Of a DNA stretch of 64,000 bases, positions 32,401-44,400 are shown piece by piece. The notes below the pieces were generated by a model. That model was not told the DNA's origin, did no database searches, and saw only the letters and a list, made by a program, of their open reading frames with translations. A program made the position numbers and the translations under genes. The stretch is from Micromussa lordhowensis (lineage: Eukaryota; Cnidaria; Anthozoa; Scleractinia; Lobophylliidae). The stretch's first letter is position 1. Every line of letters begins with the position of its first letter. The DNA lies in contig OZ026606.1 of NCBI GenBank assembly GCA_964020085.1, positions 21,737,573-21,801,572 of the forward strand, read 5' to 3'.

Positions 32401-35400
32401 AAATGGACAAAACTCAGGCATTGAAAATAAATAAAGGGAATTTTGATAAGAATATGTCTTTATCCCCAGAAGCCACAGCTGATCTTAAATGGTGGATCAG
32501 TGCACTTGATACAACATATAACCTTATAAATCATGGGGAACCCCAGGTTGCTATGACAACAGATGCCTCTCTGATTGGATGGGGCTGCTGTATGGAAACA
32601 GTAACTGCTGGAGGAAACTGGACTCCAGAAGAAACCCAACATGATATTAATTATTTGGAAATGTTTGCTGTTTTCCTTGCCTTAAAATCCTTTTCAAATA
32701 CAATCTCAGGAAAGCATGTTAAACTCCTGGTTGACAACACTACGGCTGTGACCACAATAAACCAGATGGGTACATGCCACTCCAGGTTGAACAATCAACT
32801 GGCACACCAAATCTGGTTGTGGTGCATAGACCATAGGGTTTGGCTAACAGTCACGCATATCCCTGGGAAACAAAACATAGAGGCAGATAGAGAGTCACGG
32901 CTTTCCCGTAGAGAAACCGAATGGGCTTTACAGAAGCCACTCTTTAATGCCTCCATTAAAAAACTAGGTGTTAAACCTGATGTGGATTTATTTGCCTCAA
33001 GATTAAATTTCCAGCTTAAACCCTATGTTTCATACAAACCTGACCCTGAGGCTCAATCCATTAATGCATTTCATGTCTCATGGAAGGGCTATACATTTTA
33101 TGCATTTCCCCCGTTTAGTGTATTACAACGGGTATTACAAAAAATTTCTGACGAGGAGGCTACAGGCCTGTTAGTTGTGCCAAACTGGCCTACTCAGATT
33201 TGGTGGCCATATTTAATGCATATGCTCATCGATTTTCCTGTGATCCTACCTAGGAAGGAAGACACACTGTACCTACCAGCACAACCTCAGCTGCTGCACC
33301 CTCTGCACAAGAAACTGCAACTACTGGTCTGCCACTTGTCAGGGATCACCTCACGAGCAGAGGAATTTCGGCTGGCGCTGCAAAGATCATCATGCAATCC
33401 TGGCGAGCAGGCACACAAAAGCAGTATGACACTTACCACCAAAGATGGAGAGTGTTCTGTCGTTCAAGGGGTATTAATCCCATTTCAGCTTCTCTAGAGA
33501 ATGGCCTGGAATTTCTTCATCAACAGTATGAAAATGGCCTTTCTTACAGTGGTATAAACACAGCTAGAAGTGCTTTGTCTACAGTGATCTTCCTTCCAGA
33601 TGGCAGCTCTTTTGGACATCACCCTTTAGTTTCCCGTTTCCTTAAAGGTGTTTTTGAGTCCAGGCCTTCATTGCCACGTTACAGTAACATATGGGACGTT
33701 TCTGTTGTGTTAGATTATTTTAAAACATTACCTCCACTTGAGGAAGCTAACCTCAAGGACATTACACATAGAACTGTTATGCTAGTTGCATTGTTATCTG
33801 GCCAGCGATGCCAAACTGTTCATGCCCTCACAATTAGTAGTATGCGCTCCACAAGTGACACTATTTCCTTTGAAATTACACAACTTTTGAAGACATCCAA
33901 ACCTGGCAAGCATCAGGGACACTTGGAGTTTAAATCGTATCCAGTTGACCGTCGACTTTGTGTTGTGACCTGTTTAAAGCGCTATGTAGAACTAACAGAA
34001 CCAGTTAGAGATGGACATGATCCTTTCTGGCTAAGTTTTACTAAACCTTTCAAACCAGTCAGTCGAGACACTGTTAGTCGATGGATCAAAGATGTGATGA
34101 AGAAAGCTGGGATAGACACTAAGGTTTTCTCTGCCCATAGTACCCGAGCTGCTTCTACCTCAGCTGCAAATGCAAATAATGTGTCCATAAATACCATCAT
34201 GGATGCAGCTGGATGGTCCAGAGAGAGTACTTTTAGGAAGTTTTATGACAAACCAGTTCAAGAAAATGTAAATTTTGGGGATAAACTTGTTTCAGCACAT
34301 GATTGTTCTGACAAATAAGCAATAAATGGTCTTTTTCCTGTTCTATCAGTTCGTGGCCACATTGCTTTAAAGTCTCACATGACTCACTAGTGACGTAGAC
34401 CAATGACGAAATAGAATTTAAAAATTAAACGAGACTTACCTGTAAGGTGAAGTTTGATTGGAATTCTATGAGTCATTGGTCAGGAACTAGGGAGTCACAC
34501 CCTACCCTATGTTATGAATACTCAATATTGGGCATATATTTCCGCCCTCCCTATATATGTGAGAATGTGTCCTCTCACAGGCTTTAAAGACTGAATGCTC
34601 AGGTTCCCGCGCTCTATCTCACGTGACTCCCTAGTTCCTGACCAATGACTCATAGAATTCCAATCAAACTTCACCTTACAGGTAAGTCTCGTTTAATTTT
34701 TAAATTTTAGCATAAAATCTCCTGCAAATACCAATAGAGTAAGCCTTACAAATAGCTAGTAGTGATCTAGAAGTTAAGAGACTGATGTACAAAGATGTGC
34801 AGGTTTAACCAAAACATATTAATTAATATTAAATTAATTTTCATTTAGTAATATTGTGCCATGTCTTATTTTTGTGGTTTGGGGCACATTACTGTTCTAT
34901 ATTGCAGTTTAGGTCAGTGCAGGGGAGTCAAACATTCAAGGGTTCTTCTGCTAATCTTGAAAGGTAATTTTACAACTTGTAGATATTAATAGACTAAATT
35001 ACCAGCCAGAAAGTGACTTTCAAATATCCATTCTCCTTCTGGACTGGAGTTGTAGACAAAATTTCAAGTCATTATTTTTTTCTGATGTGCAAATTAAACT
35101 ACTTTCCAATTAATGGAAGTGTCATCATAATATAGGGGGATTCGTGCTGACATCATTGTTTACATTTTTTGCTCATTTGCATGTGGCTTTGCGTATAGAA
35201 GGCAACATGTTAGATATGAATTGACTCCAGGCAGCAAAAGAGCTAGTGAAACTTAATACATGGTGAAATGTTTAGCTCTTTGGATGTAATACTCAAGGAG
35301 AAATTGTCTTTCAAAAACTGCAAAATTTCTGGATGGCAAAAGTGCTAATGGGCTCTACATTCTTTGTAACATTTTGAGATTTTAAACCCGTGTTGCACAA

Positions 35401-38400
35401 AAAGTACTCAATACATCAGGCTTATGTTTATTGGCAGAGTGAATTGCACTATGATTTTTTAATATTCAGAACTGATTTATAGCTCCATAAGAAACCAAAT
35501 TGCTTATGCTAATCAGGCAAATATTGTAAACAAGGATTCCCCTAGTTTGCTAAGGTAGGAACATTAAAGGAGCAGTAATTTTGCCACAAAGAACAAGCAG
35601 GGTTAGGATGTTTTGGATTGAGGAAGATTAACTAAGAACAGATTACAAATGACAAACTTGAAAAAAGGCCAGTGTTTTTAAGCTGTTCTCTTCATGACAT
35701 TCAGTAGCTCTTTCAATTCTGAGATTTTTGGTCTGCATCTTCCATCAGCAACTTTGTTCCCAGGGTGTCTATTAAGTGTTTCTGCAATGTGGCTTTCAGA
35801 GGAGAGTTTCTCATTTGCATCAAACCTGAATGCCAACCTTTAAAGTGAAATTATGCCAGCAGCATAGGTGTGAGTGCCTATTCCATGACCTTAGCTAAGA
35901 AATTGTTTTCAAAGCATTGGAATGAAGTATGTGAACATTGTAACAGATTTTTTTTTTATTTTGTATTTTTTTTTTCAGATACGACCCAAGAGAACTTGAT
36001 GTTGTTTTGAGGGAAGTTGTTGTTATGAATGCAAGGGCAGAGATGTATTTACGGTTTTTGGAAAAGAGGATCACTGTGAGTAGTTAAACACTCTTAACAT
36101 TGTCTGATGGTATCATTCTCCACATCCCTTTTACTGTTCGACAGGCAAAGGTGTAACTTAAAGCATTTTCGGCTTGTGTTATGACATTGTCATGCTGATT
36201 ATTGAGTTTCTTCGTAAAATGCAGTAATTTTGTTACAGCCTAATCTGAAGTACATTGCAGTATAATTACGTTGATGTTTGTTAAATCCAGTGAACTATGA
36301 TATATGATGAATGATGGCCTCTTGCATTTCATGTTTAGGATGATATGGAAAATGTACCTGAAGAGGAAAAGACTAAAGGTACTTGTAAGTTGTCTTATGA
36401 GTTAACTTAAGTTGTCCAGTTAGCAGATATTAAGTAATGCAGTATGTTTACTTACTAATGGTGTTAACCACCTGTTGAAGACTGCTTTTCTGGAGGACTT
36501 GCAGTCTGAAAGACATGGCAGATCTATGCAATTCAGAAACAGGGTACTATGTTAGATGTGGTGAGAATGTAAGTTCTTGAGAAATTTAAAAACCTTAAAA
36601 AATATTCCTTAAGGGGGGATGGGGTTACATTCCCCTCTGCCTACCCTTCACCACTACAGAAGATACGTCTTGATTTAAGGGGAAATGTATTGTTTTGGAC
36701 TCGGAACTTATGCTTTGCTAATTTCTCCATCTTTACAACAACTGTAAGTTAGTAATCAGATCATACCAATTTTTTCCTTACTATAATTTGAAGTTTCATT
36801 AAGTTCACATGGTGGATATCTCTTTCAGATGCATTTTAGTAGAAGAAGTTAATTAAAACCAAAAGCAAGTTCAAAAACCACAGAACTTAAATATGAACAT
36901 TTTTTTGTCAGAATTGATAGGAATTCAGGACAAAGTGATTTCCAACTGCGAACTCAACAGAAAAATGCAGGTAAACAGTGTTATTATTTTCTCATAAAGA
37001 AAAATAATGTTGTTCTCTTGCAATTATTTCAAATTTAATCTCTTTAATATATCAGGAGCTGATTGGAAACTACATTTACATGGAAGAGTATTTTATGAGG
37101 GAAACTGTCATGAAGGTACGTGTAAAAAATGTTTATTATTTGCAAAGCACATAATTACAGTGGAATCCCAATTTTTCAAACCTCCAAGGGAAACCAAAAT
37201 TTGGTTCGAAAAATCAGGTAGTTTGAGAAATCGGGGTTAAAATTACAGTGCTCAAATGAGAGGATTACTAACTAAAGTAAATGTAACACAAGGGAGCCAT
37301 TGATGGTAAAAGTTACAAGAAATTCTGGTGTTTATTGGTAGCCTCTGCATGTGGTTATTCCATTGGTCTCCTTGTTTTTGTTTAAAATCAATAATGATGG
37401 CTTCCGTAGTTCAAGCACTTATAGACTTAGCATTCTAAATAGCTACAATGCAGGTCAGAAGTAATTGTCTCAAAAGAGTTAAAATAATCATTGCCTACTA
37501 ATGCCACTATACTGTAATGTACAATGCAATTCAATCCATGCAATTGGTACATAGATCTCTTAACCCCCCTCCCCTCGTGGAGGGATGGGGGGGGGGGGAG
37601 GTGTCAGTTTCACTAGTGTCCAGGAAGGTTTTTGAATGACTTACATGACTAGCCAGGTAGTAAGCTCTCAGTTAGTGCGGACGATCGAAAAAGTGGGCAT
37701 GTAACAAGCGGGGCCTGGTATACATGTACCAGCTCCTGGTATACCCTCTCCTTGTCTCTCCCGGATCCTGCTCGTCGCTGATCCCCCTCGTCACTGATCC
37801 CACTCACTGCTGATCCTGTTCAATGCCTACCCACTTTTTTGATCGTCCTCACTGACTGAGAACCGACCCACGTTGTAGCTCTGTTTTTGTGTTTTTCTGT
37901 CAGGCAGTGAAGATGGATGTTACTGAGGGTGGTGATGATGAGGCGGTCACATCCAGCATGGTAGATGATGTCTTCTTTATTGTGCAAAAGGCTGTCAGGT
38001 AAGCAACTTGCTACAGTGTATAAAACGTGAGATGTGATAATTCCAGTTGCATTTTGATGATCACAGGCAAAACATTACTTGTTTAAACAATTACAACAAC
38101 AGCATTGAACAGTACTTGTTTAAACAATTGCTTTTAAAGGATGAATGGGATATTTGACATTTTATGTAGAGTATGTGTCTCTTTCTTTCTTTATTCAGGC
38201 GTGCCCTGTCAAGTTCTAGTGTGGATGGAACATGTGCAATGTTAAATCATGCTTGGTAATACTACGTGACAATAAATTATGTGTGTTTATAAATTATGTT
38301 TGTTAATAAATTTGGAGTTGTTATAGTGACATTTTGAAAACAGTTAGTTAATGCCACCACATAACTATCGGATATGTCAAAAGAGACTTTGGACAGAGTG

Positions 38401-41400
38401 AAAAAGGTTTCAGCACACAAACTTGAATGTGAATGCATCTGTGATGAAATTATTCCCTCTACGAGACATGCCTGCAGGGAATCATGCTACACGTAGTTGT
38501 TTTCATCAAAACAAATATCCAGTCCAAGATGATGAATACAACTACCATGATTCCTTGCAGGCGCATCTCATAGAGGGAATTGGCCATGATGTAGTAAATG
38601 GTTTGAACCCAGGAGTATCAGTAGTTCATATAATGTGATCGTCCGGGTGAGGATTAAGTTCTGAAAAGAACTGTTGTTGGTGACAAACAATAGTTCTTTT
38701 CAGAACTTAACCCTCACCCGGACGATCACACTATACAAACTGATGATGTGTTACTTTTTTGCTTTTTATTCTTGTAGTGCTCTTCTTTCATCTGATTACC
38801 GTGATGTGCTAACATCCAGGTTAAAAGCTGGTTTCCCATCTGGCAGGTAAATTGATGAATATTTTAATTTTGCACTTGCCGTTGTAATGTAAAACAAAAA
38901 CACAAAAATACATGATTTATACAGTACTTACACGCCATGCATCTTGTGAGAATAACGTACGGCTTCTTCTGGCCTGGTAGCATGGGTTAGTTAATTGTTA
39001 ACTTGGTAGTAAGCCAGACAGAAGTTGTGTATTTCCCTGGAATCTCCAGCTCGTTCTTCCCAATATAAACACTAGGATTATCTTTGTGGCCTGTAATGCC
39101 AATAGCATGCTTCATTTCAAGAGGTAGTTTTCAATGCACACTCGTTTTGCAACTCTTATTAAAGTGTTTCTCTCATACTTGATGTAATATCTTTTTATTC
39201 ATGTCACCAGTCTTGACTTATCTGGAATGTTACAAGGGAAGATACAAGTGGGTTACTCAACAACTGCTGAGAATGCAGCTGCCAGGAAGGCTTTCCTTGT
39301 GAGTGTGACACTGCTGTTAGTTTCTGAATCAGCAATTATTTAGATTGCCACGTAAATACCTCTCACCAACCGAGTTCAAGGTCCGTACTGCAAGTTAAGG
39401 ACCGAGTTTCCCCTTTGATGTATTCGCGCTTGGGCCATAAATCGAAGGGGGAAAATGAGGATCCGATACATATAGTTACAGACCGACAAGATGAGGTTAG
39501 TAAAATATTTATATCTTTACTGTGTGTTTGACGGGTTCGGGAACGATGAACGGCTTCAAATTTCTGAAAAACGTGGAAAGCAAAACGACTCAAGAGCAGG
39601 TTTTAATACACAATTTCAGAAGTAAAATAAAGTTTTAAACTTTTACTTTCTACAAAAATTAAGAACACTTGGTGATAAATAAAGAAAACATTTTGGCAAC
39701 AAAAACAGCTTTAAATTTTAGCGGCCGCTAAATTGACCAATCACAGTGCGCGTAGTAACTGAGCGGGAAGCGACGTTTTTGAGTGACGTACGGCAACCGG
39801 AAGTGGACCTTTGTCATTTTTGGGCAGTGGGTGCGCTTTTACTTCAAGTAAATCGTCTCTATAAGAGTAAAGACACTTAGTATTACAAATGCGGTAGCGC
39901 CAAGGCGAGTAACAAGAGAAAACGCCTCATTTCCGGTTGCCCTACGTCGCTCAAAAACGCCTTTGCTTAAGCTCCCTACTAAGAAGTGTTACGCAACTGT
40001 GACTATCACGCAGTGCTTCTTCGCATTTTGCGAAGTGTCACGCACTGCTTCTTTCCTGCCTTCAGAGGCATTGCGTCGTGAACCAAATATCAGCCTACTT
40101 TTGAGCTCTAAGCTTTGAAGTTCTAAAGAGGTCAAGACTTTATTTCTCTTTACTTTATCAATTCATTGTCAAGCAGACAGATCATGAGAATAAAGAAAAT
40201 TATCAACTAGCAGTGGAATAAAATGTAAAGCAATGTTCAAAAAACTCAACAGAACTGTTACCATCAACAAGAGCTCTTAAATCAAATCTGTCCTCCTATA
40301 CTTTTAAAACTCATTCTTAAACTCATTAATAATTCATCGAGGTAAAACAAAGAAAATCAACCGTGAAGGGGGTTTGGATACCCGGTCTTAATTAGCATAG
40401 ATTTTGACGATTTCACTTCTCCGTTTACTCCTTAGTTTTTGTTTCGATTGAGAAGATACATGTATATCAAACACTCGAGACAGTGTTTCATCCAGTTTAG
40501 TCAAAAATACTCCGCTGCGCGTCGTATTTTCAACTCTTTTCTGTTTGGATATCCCGATGAAACACTGTCTCTCGTGTTTGATACATTGCATCAAAAGTTC
40601 TTTTGTAACATTGTGAGCATTCTTGTTTGCTTATTCCAGGTAACACTCAACAATCTTGAAGTTAGCAGTAATAACATTCAGAAACTGAAGAAAGATCTGG
40701 AGGTAAGACATGAAGTGCTTTCTTGTCTGTTATTGTTATTGTAATTTTCGTTTCTGTCGTCCTCATTGTTGTCATTATTAGAGCGGTTTTCAATTAAGTG
40801 TTGAAAAACCAAAACCGGACGAATAACTTGCCAATTAGACTACTCAGCCAATCTCAAACTGTAGTAAAACCAAAACCAAAGTAATTGCCTGATTACTTTT
40901 GACACTAAATTGAAAACCGGTCTGTTGTCGTTGTTGGCGTGGAGATCATGAAAGGCCAGAAATGTTTTCTAGCCTTTGTGGTAAACCGCCCTTTTCGAAA
41001 GAAAAAAATCGGAGAGAGCTTTCGAGGATGGCACCTGTACTTTAAACCCACGCTAAGAAAATGCGGGGGTGGTGGGGGGGTAGTAGGGGGGTAGGGAGGT
41101 TTCCTATGATTTACCTGTACCCCATCGGGACGGGAGGAAGTTAGAAATACTCTTAGTAGTTTAATTTAATTAAGCAAAAGCACCGACGGAACATTTTTTG
41201 CGTTATACCGTTTTAATAATCAGTTATGTGTTTCGAATTTCTTGTCAGGTTGAATGTGAAAGGAACCTTACGTTTGGAGAACCTGACAAACTTAAACTAG
41301 AGGTGCGTTTTTGTTGGATATTCGTAGAATTCACATTGTAAACCTACAACTAGCCTGCAATGGAGGCTAATGGGAGGGTCATTTCGAAGACTAAATTGTA

Positions 41401-44400
41401 CCCCTCGAAATGGTGACCATTTATAGGACCTGAAGCCTCAGTTGTTCAACACAGTCTGTTCTAAATTGTACTCCTGGAAAGCACTGAAGTTTTCACCAGG
41501 TCTGCATGTTTACTTACGGATGGTGACCATTTATAGGACCTGAAGCCTCAGTTGTTTAACACAGTCTGTTCAATCTTGTTAATTTAACTATAATTACATT
41601 GTGTAAAATTCTTGTCTTATGTATTGTCCAATTTTGAATGTTTTGCTTTGTCTAGAGCTGCCTTGCCGATTTGATGAGTACTTCAAACATCTTCAAGGAC
41701 TTACTTCAAGTACGTTATTACTCATTGCGTATTTTGTGAATTCCAAGAAATACTTTTACCATGTGGCCCTAATTTGTCGAAAAGACCTTTGTATTTAGTA
41801 CGTACCGTCCTTGAAGAATCGCTGAATAAACTTCTCTTTTCGTTTGTTGACATGAACTAAAAACTAACGACGTTATACAGGGCTTCTATTTTCAACATTT
41901 AGCGTGATTTATAGAAGCTACAAAATGTTTCAATTTTATAGAACACATCTAGGCAAAGCAGGAGGCAGCACTTGACAGTAGATATTATTCTTAGAAAGCA
42001 GATTATTCTGAAGTAAGCTTTTTCCATTCTGACACTGGTGTATTAGCCTTGAATCTGGGGAAAAATGCTGGCGTCAGCATTTTGCTTTCATTTAACTCGC
42101 GTACTTGGTAGCGTAGTTTATTACGTCAATGTTAACCCTAGCGCGCGCGTAGCGTCTAAACCATGCCTTGCGTAATATGCGCAGAACGTGTGCGCACTAA
42201 CAAAATTAGGCACCGTCCTTAACTAGGCTATTTTCACCACTGTGTTCTGTTCAGGGTGGAATATATCAGCTGTGTTCTACTGCTGTGATACCAAGATTAA
42301 AACCTCTTATTGATGGATTCAACTCAACAAGTCACAATATATCTGAGGTAAAATATTTTCCATAGACCTTAAGTATATTCCAGGCTCTCGGTTTTAACTT
42401 TCAAGTGGAACGGTCTTTCTCAGAACGTAGTTTCTGCTACGTAAACGTCATGTCCTTACACTAAAACTAAAGTTATCACTGCGCAGAGAATTGCACAGAG
42501 ATGAAATATCACTTTTCACAAAACCAATCTGAATTCGAAGCAAGAGAAAGGCAAACCATACAAACATTAACTGGCGCCAAACGTAGCTAAACGTGGAACC
42601 AGTAGCAAGCGCGGGTAAACATGCATCCAGCGCCAAGCGCGGGAAAACATGCAATCCCTGCCAAGCGCGGGAAAAAAGTAAGCTTCTGATTGGCCAAGAG
42701 GATAACATGTTTCCCCTGATTGGTTGGAGCATGATAGGAACTCTCTTAATGCATGAGAACTCACTTATTAACAGGGTCACCCCGGTTGTAAGTTGTTTTT
42801 AAACATTCATGGCTTTTCTATTTTAACGTAGGAGGAATTTGCCTTTTACGAAGTCAACGATCCATTTGTTCAAAATTTCATCACCAGTTTGGACTCGATG
42901 CTGACATCTTTCAAGGTTTGTGAATACCAGATGAGCCTATTTGTTAAGCCCTAGCTTATAGTTGTGTCAAATACTAAATCAACTGCGCTACTTCTGTAAG
43001 TTTTTGTTATTGGTAGTAAAAGCTTGCAAAATATTTAAGATGTGTTTTAATCAATAGGGCCCACTGACACCAAGCAACTACGATTCTTTAGTAAGCATGG
43101 CGGCCACTGAAATAACAACTCAACTGGAGACGTCAGTGATGAAAGCGTCTTTTAACAGGGTACGTGTAGGAGCTAGCTAGCCAGAATTTCTGCAATCTCC
43201 CTCATTCCTTTAAGTCCCCCGGCTTTCTCAATGCGTTAAAGAAAGGAAATCATAACCGTGATGATGTTTGGAAAAGTTCTTTTTCTTTTTCTTTTTCTAC
43301 GTTTCCTCCCTTAGTGAGGCCATTGTTGGATCAACTATGGTGAGATGATATTACAAACACTTTCATCCCATTTCCAAATACCTCAAATTTCGTCAACAAC
43401 ACTCCGCTGTGCATGTTATTTTCAGCTCTGTTTTCCGTGTTTTAATTAAGCAATAGAGCACTTTTCCGTGTTTATATAGCCTCATCTAAACACGAGGAGG
43501 GTTGGGAGAATTCGAGACTCCGAGTGTTTAGATGAAGCTATATAAACACGGAAAAAGTACTCTATTGCTTTTATAAAATAATTCTCAAAAATACGCGCGA
43601 ATCTAAAACGTCACAACTGCGTTTACATACTCTCATCTAAACACACCTATCGACCAATGAGAGCGCGTGTGGTGGCTAAGTTATTTTATAAAATGTAATG
43701 TAACGCTATCCCTCGTGTATTACTTAAAAGACAAAAGAACTAGAGGAGTATGCAGCTAACAAATTACAGCGAAGTACATTAGGCGGTGGCCTCTTGGTTA
43801 GTAGGCTCGACTCCGAATCGAGCGGTCCGGGTTTGAGCCCTGGCCGGGGACATTATGTTGTGTTCTTGGGCAAGATACTTTACTCTCACAGTGCCTCTCT
43901 CCACCCATGGATACCGGTGCGTTTAATGCTGGGGGTAACCCTGCGATGGACTAGCATCCCATCCAGGGGGGAGTAGAAACACTCCAAGTCGCTTCATGCT
44001 ACAGAAACCGAAGATAAGCGCCTCCGGGCCGGGTTGTTCGGAGATATACGCCTCTTGGCCGGGTTGTTCAAAGCCTGTTCAAAGCTAACCCATGATTAAC
44101 GAGAAATTTTATTTGAGTTTTGTAACTTTTCCGTGAGGTTTTCAGTTTACATTTCTTGTCCTTCAGTTTTGAGCTTGAGTAACCTCAAACTACACAAAAC
44201 ATAAGCAGTGAAAACATTTTGATACAAGAAAAATTAATACTTCGGTTAATCGTGGGTTAGCCCGGCTGTCTGTACAGGAGTTCTGTTACTCTTTTCTGTT
44301 CACTTATTGATCTGCCATTATGACTACTCACAGAGGAGAAGCGGTTGCAGAGCTATCGTCGCAATGATAGTCTTTCATCCCTGTAACATCCATGAACCAA

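Larger units (their letters stand above)
30121..34706 (+). mobile_element. DIRS-type tyrosine-recombinase retrotransposon
   Basis: Three coding regions (gag-like, RT-RNase H and tyrosine recombinase) lie between non-identical inverted terminal repeats. Both ends share GTCACGTGAGATAGAGCGCG in inverse orientation (30150s and 34610s). Just before the right repeat is an internal complementary region: 34374-34416 is the reverse complement of the left end 30121-30163 (one mismatch), and 34415-34498 is the exact reverse complement of the right end 34623-34706. That arrangement is diagnostic of DIRS elements and templates circular DNA formation before integration by the recombinase. It lies in COG4 intron 12 in the same direction as the gene. 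Good preservation suggests recent insertion. Confidence 0.95.
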
